Source: Halodesulfovibrio spirochaetisodalis (GTDB lineage: Bacteria; Desulfobacterota; Desulfovibrionia; Desulfovibrionales; Desulfovibrionaceae). Taken from it: DNA of 64,000 nt. The position numbers and the translations under genes were made by a program. This document shows positions 46,028-55,894 of the stretch, piece after piece (within the stretch, counting starts at the first letter, position 1; each line of letters opens with the position of its first letter). The stretch covers positions 55,114 through 119,113 of the forward strand of contig NZ_JXMS01000008.1 of NCBI RefSeq assembly GCF_001672295.1, read 5' to 3'. The notes under the pieces were generated by a model, which saw only the letters and a program-made list of their open reading frames with translations, ran no database searches and had not been told where the DNA came from.

Positions 46028-48799
46028 CTATGAACTCTTCCTAACTGCCTGCTCTGCAACTAAATATGCACCGGTGACAGAGTTACTGTCGTTGATAATT
46101 TCCTCAGGAGTCCCCGCAGAAACAACACAACCGCCATTTTCACCACCACCGGGACCAAGATCGATAACATGGTCGGCAGCCATAATAACATCGGTATTAT
46201 GTTCAATAACAATAACAGTTGCCCCTTTATCAACCAACTTCTGCAACACTCTGATAAGTTTTCCAACTTCATGCATATGCAAACCGGTTGTCGGTTCATC
46301 AAGGATATAGAGGGTTCCCGGAAGATTTCGCTTACCAAGCTCACGTGAAATTTTAATACGCTGTGCTTCACCGCCAGAAAGGGTTGTCGCAGGCTGCCCA
46401 AGTCGAATGTATTCAAGCCCTACGTCCTCAAGCACGGATAGACGACGTTTCAATGTCGGGTGATTTTCAAAGAATGCTTTTGCCTGACGTACAGTCATGC
46501 TCAATACGTCTGCAATATTCTTATCTTTATATTTTACTTCCAATGTCTCATGGCTGTAACGCTTACCACCACAAACATCGCAAGTAACATACACGTCTGG
46601 AAGGAAATGCATTTCAACACGAATCTGCCCGTCACCGCTACATGCCTCGCATCGTCCGCCACGAACGTTAAAACTGAAACGCCCCGGTTTGTATCCGCGT
46701 TTTTTGGCATCCGGTGTCATGGCAAAAATATTACGAATTTCATCAAAAATTTTCGTATAGGTAGCAGGGTTGGAACGCGGGGTACGCCCAATAGGGGTCT
46801 GATCAATAGAAACGATTCGCTCAATCGCATCCATTCCTTTAATCCCTTTAATCTGTCCCGGGTTATCGACCTTTATAGATTTAGAAAGCGCAATGTGTTT
46901 ATACAACGAATCAACAACAAGGGAACTTTTACCGGAACCGGAAGGTCCGGTTACACAGGTCAACGTTCCAAGCGGAAACGTTACATCAAGATTTTGCAGG
47001 TTGTTAGTAGACACGCCCTGCAAGACAAGGTCACGTTCAGCAACTCTTCGCTCTTCAGGTATATCGATGACCATCTCACCACGCAGGTACTTAGCAGTCA
47101 GCGTATCTGCCTCTCCAAGCATTTTATCTACAGAACCGTTGAACATTATTTCACCGCCAAGCATGCCGGAACCAGGCCCGAGCTCGATCAGCGTATCTGC
47201 TTCACGCATGGTTGCTTCATCATGTTCAACAACCAGAACTGTATTGCCGCGTTTCTGAAGACTGCGCAGTGTATTAATGAGACGTACATTGTCCTTTGGA
47301 TGCAATCCAATGGACGGCTCATCAAGTACGTATGTTACTCCGACAAGGCCGGAACCAAGCTGCGAAGCCAAGCGGATACGCTGCGCTTCACCACCGGAAA
47401 GGGTAGACATGTTACGGCTAAGGGAAATGTAATCCAGCCCTACGTTCACCATAAATCCAAGGCGATGGGTGAGCTCTTTCAATAGGGGTTCTGCCACAAC
47501 CATCTGTGATTCTGAGAAACTCTGCTGTTGCAACCACTCAAGAGCGCGCCAAATAGAAAGAGAACAGAAACCATAAATAGAATGTTCACCCACACGGACT
47601 GAAAGCGACTCTTTTTTCAGTCGTGCGCCGTCACAGACAGGACACGGATGACTTTGTCTGTACCGTGAAAGTTCATCGCGCCATGCATGACCAAACTGCA
47701 TGCCGCGTTCAAGCAATGATACAACCCCCGGCCAATCTCCCTGTCCTTGAAACAGAGCTTTCCATGCTTTCGCAGAAAACTCAGAAAAAGGAGTATCCAA
47801 TGTAAAACCGTTCTTTTTGCCCAGCGCCTTTAACTCATCAGCATATCGCTCCATAACCTTAGGATTTTTCCATGGGAGTAACCCGCCGGATTTAAGCGAC
47901 AGCCCTTTGTTCGGGGCAAGCAAATTAGGCTCAAAATAATCTACAGAGCCGATACCGGAACAGCGGGAGCATGCTCCCTGTGGACTGTTAAATGAAAAAA
48001 GCTGTGGCGAGAGACGCGGCAGGCTTATTTTACAGGTAGGACAAACAGACTCGGTTGAAAGAATCGTATCTTCCCCGCCTACGACAGAGACGACAAGACG
48101 CCCTTCCCCATATTTCAGCGCAAGCTCAACAGAGTCTGCCAAGCGCCCGCGCAGACCTTCTTTAATAACAAGACGGTCAATAACAAGGTCAATGGTGTGC
48201 TTCTTGTTTTTTTCCAATGCCGGAGCATCATCGATGGTGTGCATTTCTCCGTTAATTCGAACACGGACAAAACCTTGCGCTTTCAGTTTTTTAAATCTGT
48301 CAGCATGCGTCCCTTTCTGATGCTCTACAAGCGGAGCAAGCACCATGAATTTTGTTCCTGCTTCAAGCTCCAGTATCTCATTAATAATCTCATCTGCAGC
48401 ACGTGCAGCAATCGGCTTATTACACTTAGGACAGTACATAGTGCCAAGACGAGCATAGAATACACGCAAAAAGTCATAAATTTCTGTAACAGTACCTACT
48501 GTCGAACGCGGGTTGCGTGTGGATGCAGTCTGCTCCAGAGAAATCGCAGGTGAAAGCCCCTCGATTTTATCAACATCCGGCTTATCCATCTGCGGCAGAA
48601 ACTGACGCGCATAAGCAGATAAGGATTCTACGTACCTGCGCTGCCCTTCCGCGTAGACAAGGTCAAACGCAAGAGTAGATTTACCGGAACCGGAAGGACC
48701 GCACACAACAACAAGCTCGTCTCTTGGAATATCAAGAGTCAGGTCTTTAAGGTTATGCTGACGGGCACCTTCAATATGAATCACGTTATCTTTGGTCAT
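46028..48799 (-). CDS. uvrA: Excinuclease ABC subunit A (UvrA)
   Basis: A 923-residue UvrA: two ABC ATPase halves (Walker A CGPSGSGKSTLAF and TGPSGSGKSSLVV; signatures LSGGEAQRIRLAS and LSGGEAQRIKISR), zinc modules (CPKCNKPI, CPVCDGARL, CEACSGDG with CDVCGGKRY), and the UvrB-interacting region after the first Walker A. It scans DNA for bulky lesions and loads UvrB. The start, MTKDNVIHIEG, is standard. No uvrB or uvrC is nearby. No recognisable LexA box was found by eye upstream. Confidence 0.98.
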   Translation of the reverse strand: MTKDNVIHIEGARQHNLKDLTLDIPRDELVVVCGPSGSGKSTLAFDLVYAEGQRRYVESLSAYARQFLPQMDKPDVDKIEGLSPAISLEQTASTRNPRSTVGTVTEIYDFLRVFYARLGTMYCPKCNKPIAARAADEIINEILELEAGTKFMVLAPLVEHQKGTHADRFKKLKAQGFVRVRINGEMHTIDDAPALEKNKKHTIDLVIDRLVIKEGLRGRLADSVELALKYGEGRLVVSVVGGEDTILSTESVCPTCKISLPRLSPQLFSFNSPQGACSRCSGIGSVDYFEPNLLAPNKGLSLKSGGLLPWKNPKVMERYADELKALGKKNGFTLDTPFSEFSAKAWKALFQGQGDWPGVVSLLERGMQFGHAWRDELSRYRQSHPCPVCDGARLKKESLSVRVGEHSIYGFCSLSIWRALEWLQQQSFSESQMVVAEPLLKELTHRLGFMVNVGLDYISLSRNMSTLSGGEAQRIRLASQLGSGLVGVTYVLDEPSIGLHPKDNVRLINTLRSLQKRGNTVLVVEHDEATMREADTLIELGPGSGMLGGEIMFNGSVDKMLGEADTLTAKYLRGEMVIDIPEERRVAERDLVLQGVSTNNLQNLDVTFPLGTLTCVTGPSGSGKSSLVVDSLYKHIALSKSIKVDNPGQIKGIKGMDAIERIVSIDQTPIGRTPRSNPATYTKIFDEIRNIFAMTPDAKKRGYKPGRFSFNVRGGRCEACSGDGQIRVEMHFLPDVYVTCDVCGGKRYSHETLEVKYKDKNIADVLSMTVRQAKAFFENHPTLKRRLSVLEDVGLEYIRLGQPATTLSGGEAQRIKISRELGKRNLPGTLYILDEPTTGLHMHEVGKLIRVLQKLVDKGATVIVIEHNTDVIMAADHVIDLGPGGGENGGCVVSAGTPEEIINDSNSVTGAYLVAEQAVRKSS

Positions 48800-49404
48800 T
48801 TGCTATCTCATACGTGCTTTGCACTATTAGTAACTAGTTATCATTAAGTGTAGCCAGTAGCAGTATGTAATCAGTTCTCAACTTAACGCAAGCATAGAAT
48901 TGTGCAAAAGCAGGTTTGGCAGAAAATCATCTCCCACCTGCTTCGGCCCCCTTGCTCTGCAAAAAACTTAACAGCCTGACAGGATACAAGCTCTTAGCGG
49001 CCTCGTATGCATAGTATTTTACTGTCACCCTAAAAAACACCCTCAATAAATTAAGGTAGCTGTTCCAGTTCAAACAGTTTTACTATCTCTACCTTTCGGG
49101 CATGCTCTTTTTGACATTTTCACTTCGGTTATAAAAACAGGCACTGAAAAGCATACTCTTCAGTGCCTGTTTTTATACCAAGACGCATAACTACGCCTTA
49201 TACTGTATGCCCCACTCGTCGGGTATTATCTCATATGCTGTTATTGCTCGCGGCAATATTTTTCTTGCATAAGTCCGGTTGGTCATCGGTGGTCAGCCAA
49301 ACGACATTGGTCATTGATACTTAATACAACTATGTTTCCTGACTGGTATAAAAACAACTCATACAGCAAATTATCATGAATGGTCTTTTATGTGTGTAGC
49401 GGTA
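48800..49404. other. Intergenic region between uvrA and the sensor kinase operon
   Basis: About 600 bases with no supportable gene. It contains the uvrA promoter region (right next to 48800), the bidirectional terminator at 49133, an inverted repeat AGCAGGT/ACCTGCT at 48909-48942 of unknown purpose, and clustered GGTCA repeats at 49279-49315. Confidence 0.5.
49133..49165. terminator. Strong terminator, closes the RND/two-component operon
   Basis: A 14- to 16-bp stem, AAAAACAGGCACTGAA with TTCAGTGCCTGTTTTT, has an 8-base-class loop. It lies about 240 bases downstream of the histidine kinase stop and is symmetric. Confidence 0.85.
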
Positions 49405-50664
49405 TTAACTGTCCTTGAAATAAACAAGTACCGTATATGTTGTGGGCTTAGGTAACAACGTCAGCTCACATCCTATCTTGCGGGCAAGTTGTTTGGACAG
49501 CTCCAGCCCAAAGCCAAAGCTATCTTTTTTTATAGAATTATCTCCCTGCTTTTGGTCATTTGTGATCATTACTCCATTATCAACAGTCTCAATACATACC
49601 CCTCCCTGATGCGTATGCTGAAATGCATTTCTAATCAGGTTGCTTATCAATATCTGCAATGCAATCTGAGGTGCTTGCACTGTCACCTCATTGATTTTTG
49701 TATGAATTGAAATCTCTTTCCCATTGGTTAAATATAAATTCTCGTTAATGGCATCATGAAGCAGTACATGCAGATGGACTGCACTCACAGGTAATGGCGC
49801 AGCATCGTCCCTGCAAAGCCATAGTAATAAATTACTCATATGATGCATTTTGTAGGTTGCTTTTTTCATTCGCAAAAACGGAGGATTAAGCAACGCATTC
49901 TGTTCGATTCCAAGCCGTTGAAGCAACTCAACGTTATTCAACATAACAGCAACTGGGGTACGTAATTCATGACTTGCAAACTTTTGGAACTGCTGTTCTC
50001 GTTTTGCGGAATCATTCAACCGTTGCATACCTTCATGGAAAAGCCCTGCCAGCGTATCAAGTTCCTCATAAATAAAACTTTCCGGTTTCTTTTCTAAAGA
50101 ATCAGGTTTTATCTGAACCGCCCAGTTTGATAATTTTTCAACAGGTCGAGCAACCCGCCGCAACATAAACCAAGCAGAGGAAAGAATCAGCAATATGCAC
50201 GCCCCACCCAAAAGAAGCGGGGTGTATAAAAAGTACATATCGAACTGCTTCATAGTTGGTAGCGACTTTACATCGTCAAATCGCTCCGAAAATAAAAAAT
50301 ATACAATTTTTCCATCTGCACGCAGAAACGGGTACAATTTGTGATATTCATACTCTTCATCATTTATCGTTATATATCGGCCCTCTACTACAGCTTTCCC
50401 TGCAATCTTTTTCTTAATTTTTTCTGGAAGCTGCTCATACTCGGTATATGCAGATAAGTTTGAATTACTTGGAAGCGGAATATCTGATTGTTTTTTATAT
50501 TTCTCGTTGTACCTGTATGCTTCTACAGCAAGCTGAACTTCTGTATTGAGGTCGAGCCCGCGGATAAAAAAGTGCTGAAGCAAAACGGTATAACAACACA
50601 CTAGTAGAAAAGTAATTACAGCAAAAAAAATGATGATCGTTTTTCTAAGACTTTTTTTAGCCAT
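49405..50664 (-). CDS. Sensor histidine kinase
   Basis: A 419-residue kinase. TM1 (IIIFFAVITFLLVCCYTVLL) and TM2 (about residues 149-167) flank a periplasmic sensor domain of about 115 residues with no family I know. After a HAMP-like stretch, the H-box FASHELRTPVAV gives phosphoacceptor His232, the N-box is LISNLIRNAFQH, and the G-boxes FGFGLELSKQLARKIG end the ATPase. It should control the response regulator gene that overlaps its start by 8 bases. Being last in an operon with an RND pump, it probably senses the pump's substrate or the peptide product, but that is inference. Confidence 0.92.
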   Translation of the reverse strand: MAKKSLRKTIIIFFAVITFLLVCCYTVLLQHFFIRGLDLNTEVQLAVEAYRYNEKYKKQSDIPLPSNSNLSAYTEYEQLPEKIKKKIAGKAVVEGRYITINDEEYEYHKLYPFLRADGKIVYFLFSERFDDVKSLPTMKQFDMYFLYTPLLLGGACILLILSSAWFMLRRVARPVEKLSNWAVQIKPDSLEKKPESFIYEELDTLAGLFHEGMQRLNDSAKREQQFQKFASHELRTPVAVMLNNVELLQRLGIEQNALLNPPFLRMKKATYKMHHMSNLLLWLCRDDAAPLPVSAVHLHVLLHDAINENLYLTNGKEISIHTKINEVTVQAPQIALQILISNLIRNAFQHTHQGGVCIETVDNGVMITNDQKQGDNSIKKDSFGFGLELSKQLARKIGCELTLLPKPTTYTVLVYFKDS

Positions 50665-51340
50665 CGCCAGGCTCTCTTAATGCAAAGCCAACACCTGTAA
50701 TTGTGTGGATAAGTTTGTGAGCATACCCTTTATCAAGTTTTTGCCGCAACTTATGCATATAGACATTCAGGCTATTACTGTCTGGAATATCTTCTCCCCA
50801 CACAACACGAATAAGTTTTTCTCTTGAAACAGGCTTCGGACTTTCTTCTACAAGACAAAGCAACAGTGCCCATTCTTTAGGGGTAAGCTCCAACTCCTGA
50901 CCATCACGCCAAGCTTTTCTCACACTTGTATCAATGGAGAGCTCCCCGACAGTCATTTTTTGTACCTGTCCACTTCGTCGTTTTGCCAATGCCTTTATGC
51001 GCAGCATCAACTCTTCCATAAAAAATGGTTTCGCAAGATAATCGTCTGTACCGGCATTAAATCCCGAGACCTTATCTTCTATTCCGTCCAGCGCGGTGAG
51101 CATAAGCACCGGAGTATCAACTCCGTCCTGTCGAAGAGCAGAGCAGACACCATAGCCATCAAGCTCCGGCAACATTACATCCAGCACCAGCACATCGTAC
51201 TCATTCTCTCTGGCAAGCATGAGGCCTTGTTCACCATTCGATGCGTAATCACATACAATGCCGTCTAGCTGAAGATGGTCAATCAATGACTGAGCCAGAT
51301 CTAAGTCGTCCTCAATTAACAGTATACTTATACCCATCAT
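50657..51340 (-). CDS. OmpR-family response regulator
   Basis: A 227-residue regulator: acidic pair in LLIEDDLDLA, phosphoacceptor Asp54 (DVLVLDVMLP), MLTALDG and YLAKPFFMEEL in the receiver domain, and an OmpR winged helix (LELTPKEWALLLCLVEE; NSLNVYMHKLRQKL). It lies 55 bases after the RND permease gene, with a stem-loop between them, and overlaps the kinase gene by 8 bases. The start is one of two adjacent ATGs (51340, 51337). It probably controls its own operon. Confidence 0.93.
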   Translation of the reverse strand: MMGISILLIEDDLDLAQSLIDHLQLDGIVCDYASNGEQGLMLARENEYDVLVLDVMLPELDGYGVCSALRQDGVDTPVLMLTALDGIEDKVSGFNAGTDDYLAKPFFMEELMLRIKALAKRRSGQVQKMTVGELSIDTSVRKAWRDGQELELTPKEWALLLCLVEESPKPVSREKLIRVVWGEDIPDSNSLNVYMHKLRQKLDKGYAHKLIHTITGVGFALREPGDG

Positions 51341-51360
51341 ATTCTCGTATTAAAGATTGA

Positions 51361-51386
51361 TGAAGGCAGGGATCCCCCTGCCTTCA
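51361..51386 (-). other. Intercistronic stem-loop between RND permease and regulator genes
   Basis: TGAAGGCAGG pairs with CCTGCCTTCA across GATCCC. It is not followed by a T run on either strand, so it is probably not a terminator; it may stabilise the upstream mRNA or lower expression of the regulator. Confidence 0.6.
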
Positions 51387-51395
51387 CCAGAACTA

Positions 51396-54300
51396 TCATT
51401 TAAGGTCAGAGTCTTTTTTCTTGCGCTTTAACGATAAGACCCACACAAAAAATACAGGCGTAAGGAGTATACCAAGCGTTGTAGCACTCAACATTCCTCC
51501 AATAACTCCCACACCTAATGCCCGCTGGCTGGCTGCCCCTGCACCATGAGCAACTGCCAGCGGAATAACGCCAAGAATAAACGCCAGAGAAGTCATTACA
51601 ATAGGACGAAAACGCAGTCGTGCACTTTTAATTGCAGCTTCTCGCGGAGAATCACCCTCCTCGTAATAGCTCTTTGCCACCTCAACAATTAGCACTGCGT
51701 TTTTTGCAGCAAGCCCGATGATTGTAATCAGTCCAACTTTAAAAAACACATCGTTAGACATATTCAAACCTAAGGAGGCAACAACAGCGCCTAACGCACC
51801 CAACGGCACAATCAGCATTACTGAAAGTGGAATAGACCAACTTTCATAGAGCGCAACAAGAAGTAGAAACACCACTGCAAGCGCCAAGCTAAATAACAAA
51901 GGAGCCTGAGCTCCTGCTGCTTTTTCCTGATATGAAAGTCCTGTCCATTCATACCCGACAGATCCCGGGAGAGTATCAACAATTCGTTCGAGTTCTGCCA
52001 TGACTTCACCGGAACTATGCCCCGGCGCAGCTCCTCCGGTTATTTTAAGCGCATTATACCCATTATACCGGACAAGCTGGGCAGGCCCTACCTTCCATTT
52101 CAAGTTCACAATCGATGTAAGCGGAACCTGATCACCTTTGGCATTAGGAACATATACGCGAACTAATTCATCAGGACTTTTACGGCTTTTTCCATCTGCT
52201 TGCACAATAACTCGTTGTAAGCGTCCGGCACTCACATAATCCGTCACCATACTTGATCCATAGTATGCTGAGATAACGCTGTTGACAGAGTCAAAGCTAA
52301 CCCCGAGGGCTTCAGCTTTTTCACGGTCAATATCAATCACAAGCTGAGGGCCATCCGGCATACCATCAATCATCGCATACGCAATGGCAGGGGAACTGTT
52401 TACCTTGCTAATGAAGAGCGCTGCAAGTTCATTGAACTTATCTCGACTCAACTTTCCTTTATTCTGCAAGCGGAACGCAAAGCCGCCTGTTTCTCCGAGC
52501 CCATCGATTGGCGCAGGCGCTACAGCAAATACGCTCCCATCAGTTGTGTCCGAGAATGCTGCATTAAACTTGCCCACCACATCCTGAACAGATTCCCCTT
52601 CACCACGTACAGACCAGTCTTTCATAGCAGGCATAAGCATTGCTGCGTTTTCACCTTCACCGGAAAAACTAAATCCGATAACAGACATTGCGCCCTTCAC
52701 CGCAGGTACTGTTCCAAAGTAATTGTGTATCTTTTGTATCAATGAATCTGTTCGTAAATAGGTTGCCCCGGCTGGAAGCTGAACGCTTACAACAAAGTTT
52801 CCCTGATCTTCTTCTGGCACAAAAGATGCCGGAAGCTGCATGTACGAATACCCAAGGATTGCTATCAGCCCCGCATAAATAGCCATGTAGCGCCAAGTAC
52901 GCTTTGTGACTGATGTCGTTACATTTTGATAGTTATTTTCAAGCTTACTGAACCGATTATTAAACCAGTTAAAAAATCCTTTTTTCTGCTCACGTGAACC
53001 TTTTTCCACCGGCTTCAAGATTGTTGCACATAAAGCAGGCGTCATTGTCAGCGCAAGAAATCCTGAAAAAAGAATTGATACGGCGATGGAAACAGCAAAT
53101 TGCCGATAAATAATCCCTACAGAACCACCCATAAACGCAAGTGGCAAAAATACAGCAGATAATACTGCTGTAATACCAACAATTGCACCGGATATTTGCT
53201 GCATTGCCTTGATTGTCGCTTCTCGCGGAGGAAGCCCGGTCTCTTCCATTATTCGTTCTACGTTTTCAACGACGACAATAGCATCATCAACTAGAATGCC
53301 GATTGCCAGCACCATTCCGAACATGGTCATCATGTTTACAGAAAATCCCAGAAACGACATTACCCCAAAGGTTCCCAGAATACATACAGGAACGACAAGC
53401 GTCGGGATAATCGTATAACGAATGTTCTGCAAAAAAAGGAAGATAACAATAAAAACAAGGATAATTGCTTCGAACAACGTGTGGATAACTTTTTCAATGG
53501 CAACAGTAACAAACTTAGAGGTATCCAGCGGAATTACCATTTCCATGTTCGCCGGAAGAACACTGCTAAGTTCCTGAAGCTTACTTTTAACACCCTGTAC
53601 CGTACCCAGCGCATTAGCACCTGACGCTAACTGGACTGCAGTTGCCGCAACTGGCAGACCGTCCATGCTTGATACAAAGCTGTACGATTCAGGCCCGATT
53701 TCAATACGAGCTACATCAGCAAGATGTACGGAAGAACCATCCTGATTTGCTTTCAGTAAAATTTTACCAAATTCTTCTGGTGAATTGAGCATTCCCTGAA
53801 CAATAAACGGTGCGGTAAACTCCTGATCAACCGCAGGACGGCTACCAAAACTTCCTGCGGCGACCTGTACGTTTTGACTCTTAATTGCAGTTGTTACGTC
53901 AACAATAGAGAGACCGTAGCTCAATAACTGTTGGGGATTCACCCACACGCGCATGGCACTTTTTGCTGCAAAGAACTGCAGCTTCCCTACCCCGTCTACA
54001 CGACGAATTTCATCATTTACGGTAGTAGCCAAAAAATCAGCAAGTTTTTGAGGGTCGCTGTTCTCAGCCCCTTTCTTATACCGAACACCGTAGATCATTA
54101 AAAAACCAGAGCTGGCCTGTTCTACTGTTACACCTTGGTCTTTCACAGCTTGCGGCAAACGTGCTTCAGCTTTTTTTAAGCGGTTCTGCACATCAACCTG
54201 AGCCATCTCAGGATCTGTTCCCGGCTTAAATGTTACTGTTATCTGTGCTGCACCTGTCGCGTTACTGGAAGATTCATAATAAAGCAGATTGCTTGCTCCA

Positions 54301-54509
54301 TTAAGTTCTTCTTCAATAAGGCTGACAACGGTGTCATTAATCGTTTTTGCTGATGCACCAGGGTATGTAATCATCAACTGTAACTGAGGAGGTGCCACCT
54401 GAGGAAACTTTTCTACCGCCATATTAGGAATGGTCAGCACTCCAAGCATGGCAATAAAAATTGCAATAACCCAAGCAAAGTTCGGGCGATTAATAAAAAA
54501 ACGAGACAT
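51396..54509 (-). CDS. RND efflux permease, HAE1 family (AcrB-like)
   Basis: A 1037-residue RND pump starting MSRFFINRPNFAWVIAIFIA, with 12 TM segments in two six-helix halves each preceding a large periplasmic porter loop. GILVDDAIVVVENVER in the first half includes the paired Asp of the proton relay, and GLAAKNAVLIVEVAK in the second has the matching Lys. It exports small lipophilic compounds from the periplasm through a TolC-type channel using proton flow. AGGA precedes the ATG, 24 bases after the adaptor gene stop. No outer-membrane factor gene is in the operon, so it must borrow one. Confidence 0.95.
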   Translation of the reverse strand: MSRFFINRPNFAWVIAIFIAMLGVLTIPNMAVEKFPQVAPPQLQLMITYPGASAKTINDTVVSLIEEELNGASNLLYYESSSNATGAAQITVTFKPGTDPEMAQVDVQNRLKKAEARLPQAVKDQGVTVEQASSGFLMIYGVRYKKGAENSDPQKLADFLATTVNDEIRRVDGVGKLQFFAAKSAMRVWVNPQQLLSYGLSIVDVTTAIKSQNVQVAAGSFGSRPAVDQEFTAPFIVQGMLNSPEEFGKILLKANQDGSSVHLADVARIEIGPESYSFVSSMDGLPVAATAVQLASGANALGTVQGVKSKLQELSSVLPANMEMVIPLDTSKFVTVAIEKVIHTLFEAIILVFIVIFLFLQNIRYTIIPTLVVPVCILGTFGVMSFLGFSVNMMTMFGMVLAIGILVDDAIVVVENVERIMEETGLPPREATIKAMQQISGAIVGITAVLSAVFLPLAFMGGSVGIIYRQFAVSIAVSILFSGFLALTMTPALCATILKPVEKGSREQKKGFFNWFNNRFSKLENNYQNVTTSVTKRTWRYMAIYAGLIAILGYSYMQLPASFVPEEDQGNFVVSVQLPAGATYLRTDSLIQKIHNYFGTVPAVKGAMSVIGFSFSGEGENAAMLMPAMKDWSVRGEGESVQDVVGKFNAAFSDTTDGSVFAVAPAPIDGLGETGGFAFRLQNKGKLSRDKFNELAALFISKVNSSPAIAYAMIDGMPDGPQLVIDIDREKAEALGVSFDSVNSVISAYYGSSMVTDYVSAGRLQRVIVQADGKSRKSPDELVRVYVPNAKGDQVPLTSIVNLKWKVGPAQLVRYNGYNALKITGGAAPGHSSGEVMAELERIVDTLPGSVGYEWTGLSYQEKAAGAQAPLLFSLALAVVFLLLVALYESWSIPLSVMLIVPLGALGAVVASLGLNMSNDVFFKVGLITIIGLAAKNAVLIVEVAKSYYEEGDSPREAAIKSARLRFRPIVMTSLAFILGVIPLAVAHGAGAASQRALGVGVIGGMLSATTLGILLTPVFFVWVLSLKRKKKDSDLK

Positions 54510-54533
54510 ATATGTTATCCTGAAATAATAAAC

Positions 54534-55709
54534 TTACAAAGATGCATTAACGCTTGAAGAGGGAGTGGCAGAGTTTTGTGCATGTTCTTTTACAACCACC
54601 TGCATACCGGACTGGAGATTGCTTCCGCCTTCGACAACAACCGTTTCTCCTTCCTGCAGTCCTTCCAGAACCTGCCATTTGTTACTACGCATTTGCCCTG
54701 TTTTTATACTACGCTTCTGAACTGTTTGATTTTTGGTCAACACAAACACGTATGGTGCTCCACTGGCATCCAGTTGAATAGCACTTTGAGGTAAAAAAGT
54801 GGTCTGAAGTGCAGTACCTACTGCAATTTTCACGCGAACATACATTCCCGGTAAAAGCATGCGATCTGGATTCTGAAAAAGCCCGCGCAGAGAAACCTGA
54901 CCTGTGCCTTTATCCACTGTCACATCGGAAAAAAGTAACGTGCCGTGTGCTGTGTAATTAATTTCTTTCAAACTTACAGTAAGCTCTGAGCTTGAATTTG
55001 AATCTTCAGCCTGCTGAACCATAGCTTTCAGAGCAAGATACTCTGTAACAGGCTGACTCATATCGACGTAAATGGTGTCCAGCTGCTGAATGGTTGTTAA
55101 ATGAGTTGCTTCACCCTGCCCAACGAGTGCTCCCTCTGTAACTAACGCACGACCAATCCTGCCAGCGATAGGGGCAGTCACAGTGGTGTAGCTTAATTTC
55201 AACTTGGCAGCATCCACCGCAGCTTGTGCTGCTTGCAACGTTGCTTGTGCTGTTTTGAAATTGGCAAACGCAGTATCATATTTTTGGCGACTGACCGACT
55301 TTGTCTTCAACAGAGACCGGTACCGCTCTGCTTGCTGCTTTACATCAAATAAATTTGCTTTGGCCTTACTCAATTCTGCTTCGGCTTGCACAAGTGCTGC
55401 CTTAAACTCAGCAGCTTCAATATGAAACAAGGCCTGCCCAGCCGTCACCTCCTGCCCTTCCTGAAAGTCTCTCGATAAAACCAATCCGGACACACGAGCA
55501 CGCACCTGAGCAACCCGACGAGCCGAAACGCGTCCCGGCAACTCAATGGTTTCTTCAAAATTGCTCATTGCAACAGTACTTGTTTTAACAATCGGCTTAG
55601 GAGCCTCCACATTTTCGATTTCTGTCGACGAGGCTTGATTGCAACCTGAAAGAGTAAAAGTAAGAGTTAGTATGGCCATCCATTGAATGACTTGTTGTAT
55701 ATACCGCAT
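54534..55709 (-). CDS. RND periplasmic adaptor, lipoprotein (AcrA-like)
   Basis: A 391-residue membrane-fusion protein. The signal peptide ends LTLTFTLSGC, a lipobox, so Cys23 is lipidated. Next come the lipoyl half-motifs (ARVSGLVLSRDFQEGQEV and TVTAPIAGRIGRALVTEG) enclosing an alpha-hairpin rich in Ala, Gln and Lys (about 105-165), then beta-barrel and membrane-proximal domains. It bridges the pump to an outer-membrane channel. It is the first gene of the RND/two-component operon; the upstream 190 bases hold a terminator and probably the promoter. Confidence 0.93.
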   Translation of the reverse strand: MRYIQQVIQWMAILTLTFTLSGCNQASSTEIENVEAPKPIVKTSTVAMSNFEETIELPGRVSARRVAQVRARVSGLVLSRDFQEGQEVTAGQALFHIEAAEFKAALVQAEAELSKAKANLFDVKQQAERYRSLLKTKSVSRQKYDTAFANFKTAQATLQAAQAAVDAAKLKLSYTTVTAPIAGRIGRALVTEGALVGQGEATHLTTIQQLDTIYVDMSQPVTEYLALKAMVQQAEDSNSSSELTVSLKEINYTAHGTLLFSDVTVDKGTGQVSLRGLFQNPDRMLLPGMYVRVKIAVGTALQTTFLPQSAIQLDASGAPYVFVLTKNQTVQKRSIKTGQMRSNKWQVLEGLQEGETVVVEGGSNLQSGMQVVVKEHAQNSATPSSSVNASL

Positions 55710-55813
55710 ATAAGCACCTGCATTAACATAGCGTTGTTGGTTATTAAGTAGAAAACAGGAAGCTTGATAACAGATGCATTCTTAAAAAAATATTAATCAG
55801 GAGAATTCAGGAT

Positions 55814-55846
55814 AAAAAAAGACGCCCTGCACTATGGCAAGGCGTC
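55814..55846 (-). terminator. Terminator between the peptide-export unit and the RND unit
   Basis: On the minus strand GACGCC pairs with GGCGTC with imperfect inner pairing, followed by TTTTTTT. It lies 49 bases after the MacB-like stop and upstream of the RND adaptor gene, so the two units are separately controlled. Confidence 0.75.
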
Positions 55847-55894
55847 ATACTCTCATAATGAACCCATCGGTATGTATCTACATAAAGCTATTCG

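Noticed and set aside
46460..47485. 341-codon plus-strand frame opposite uvrA
   Set aside because: Antisense to a certain uvrA; no SD and no recognisable domain.
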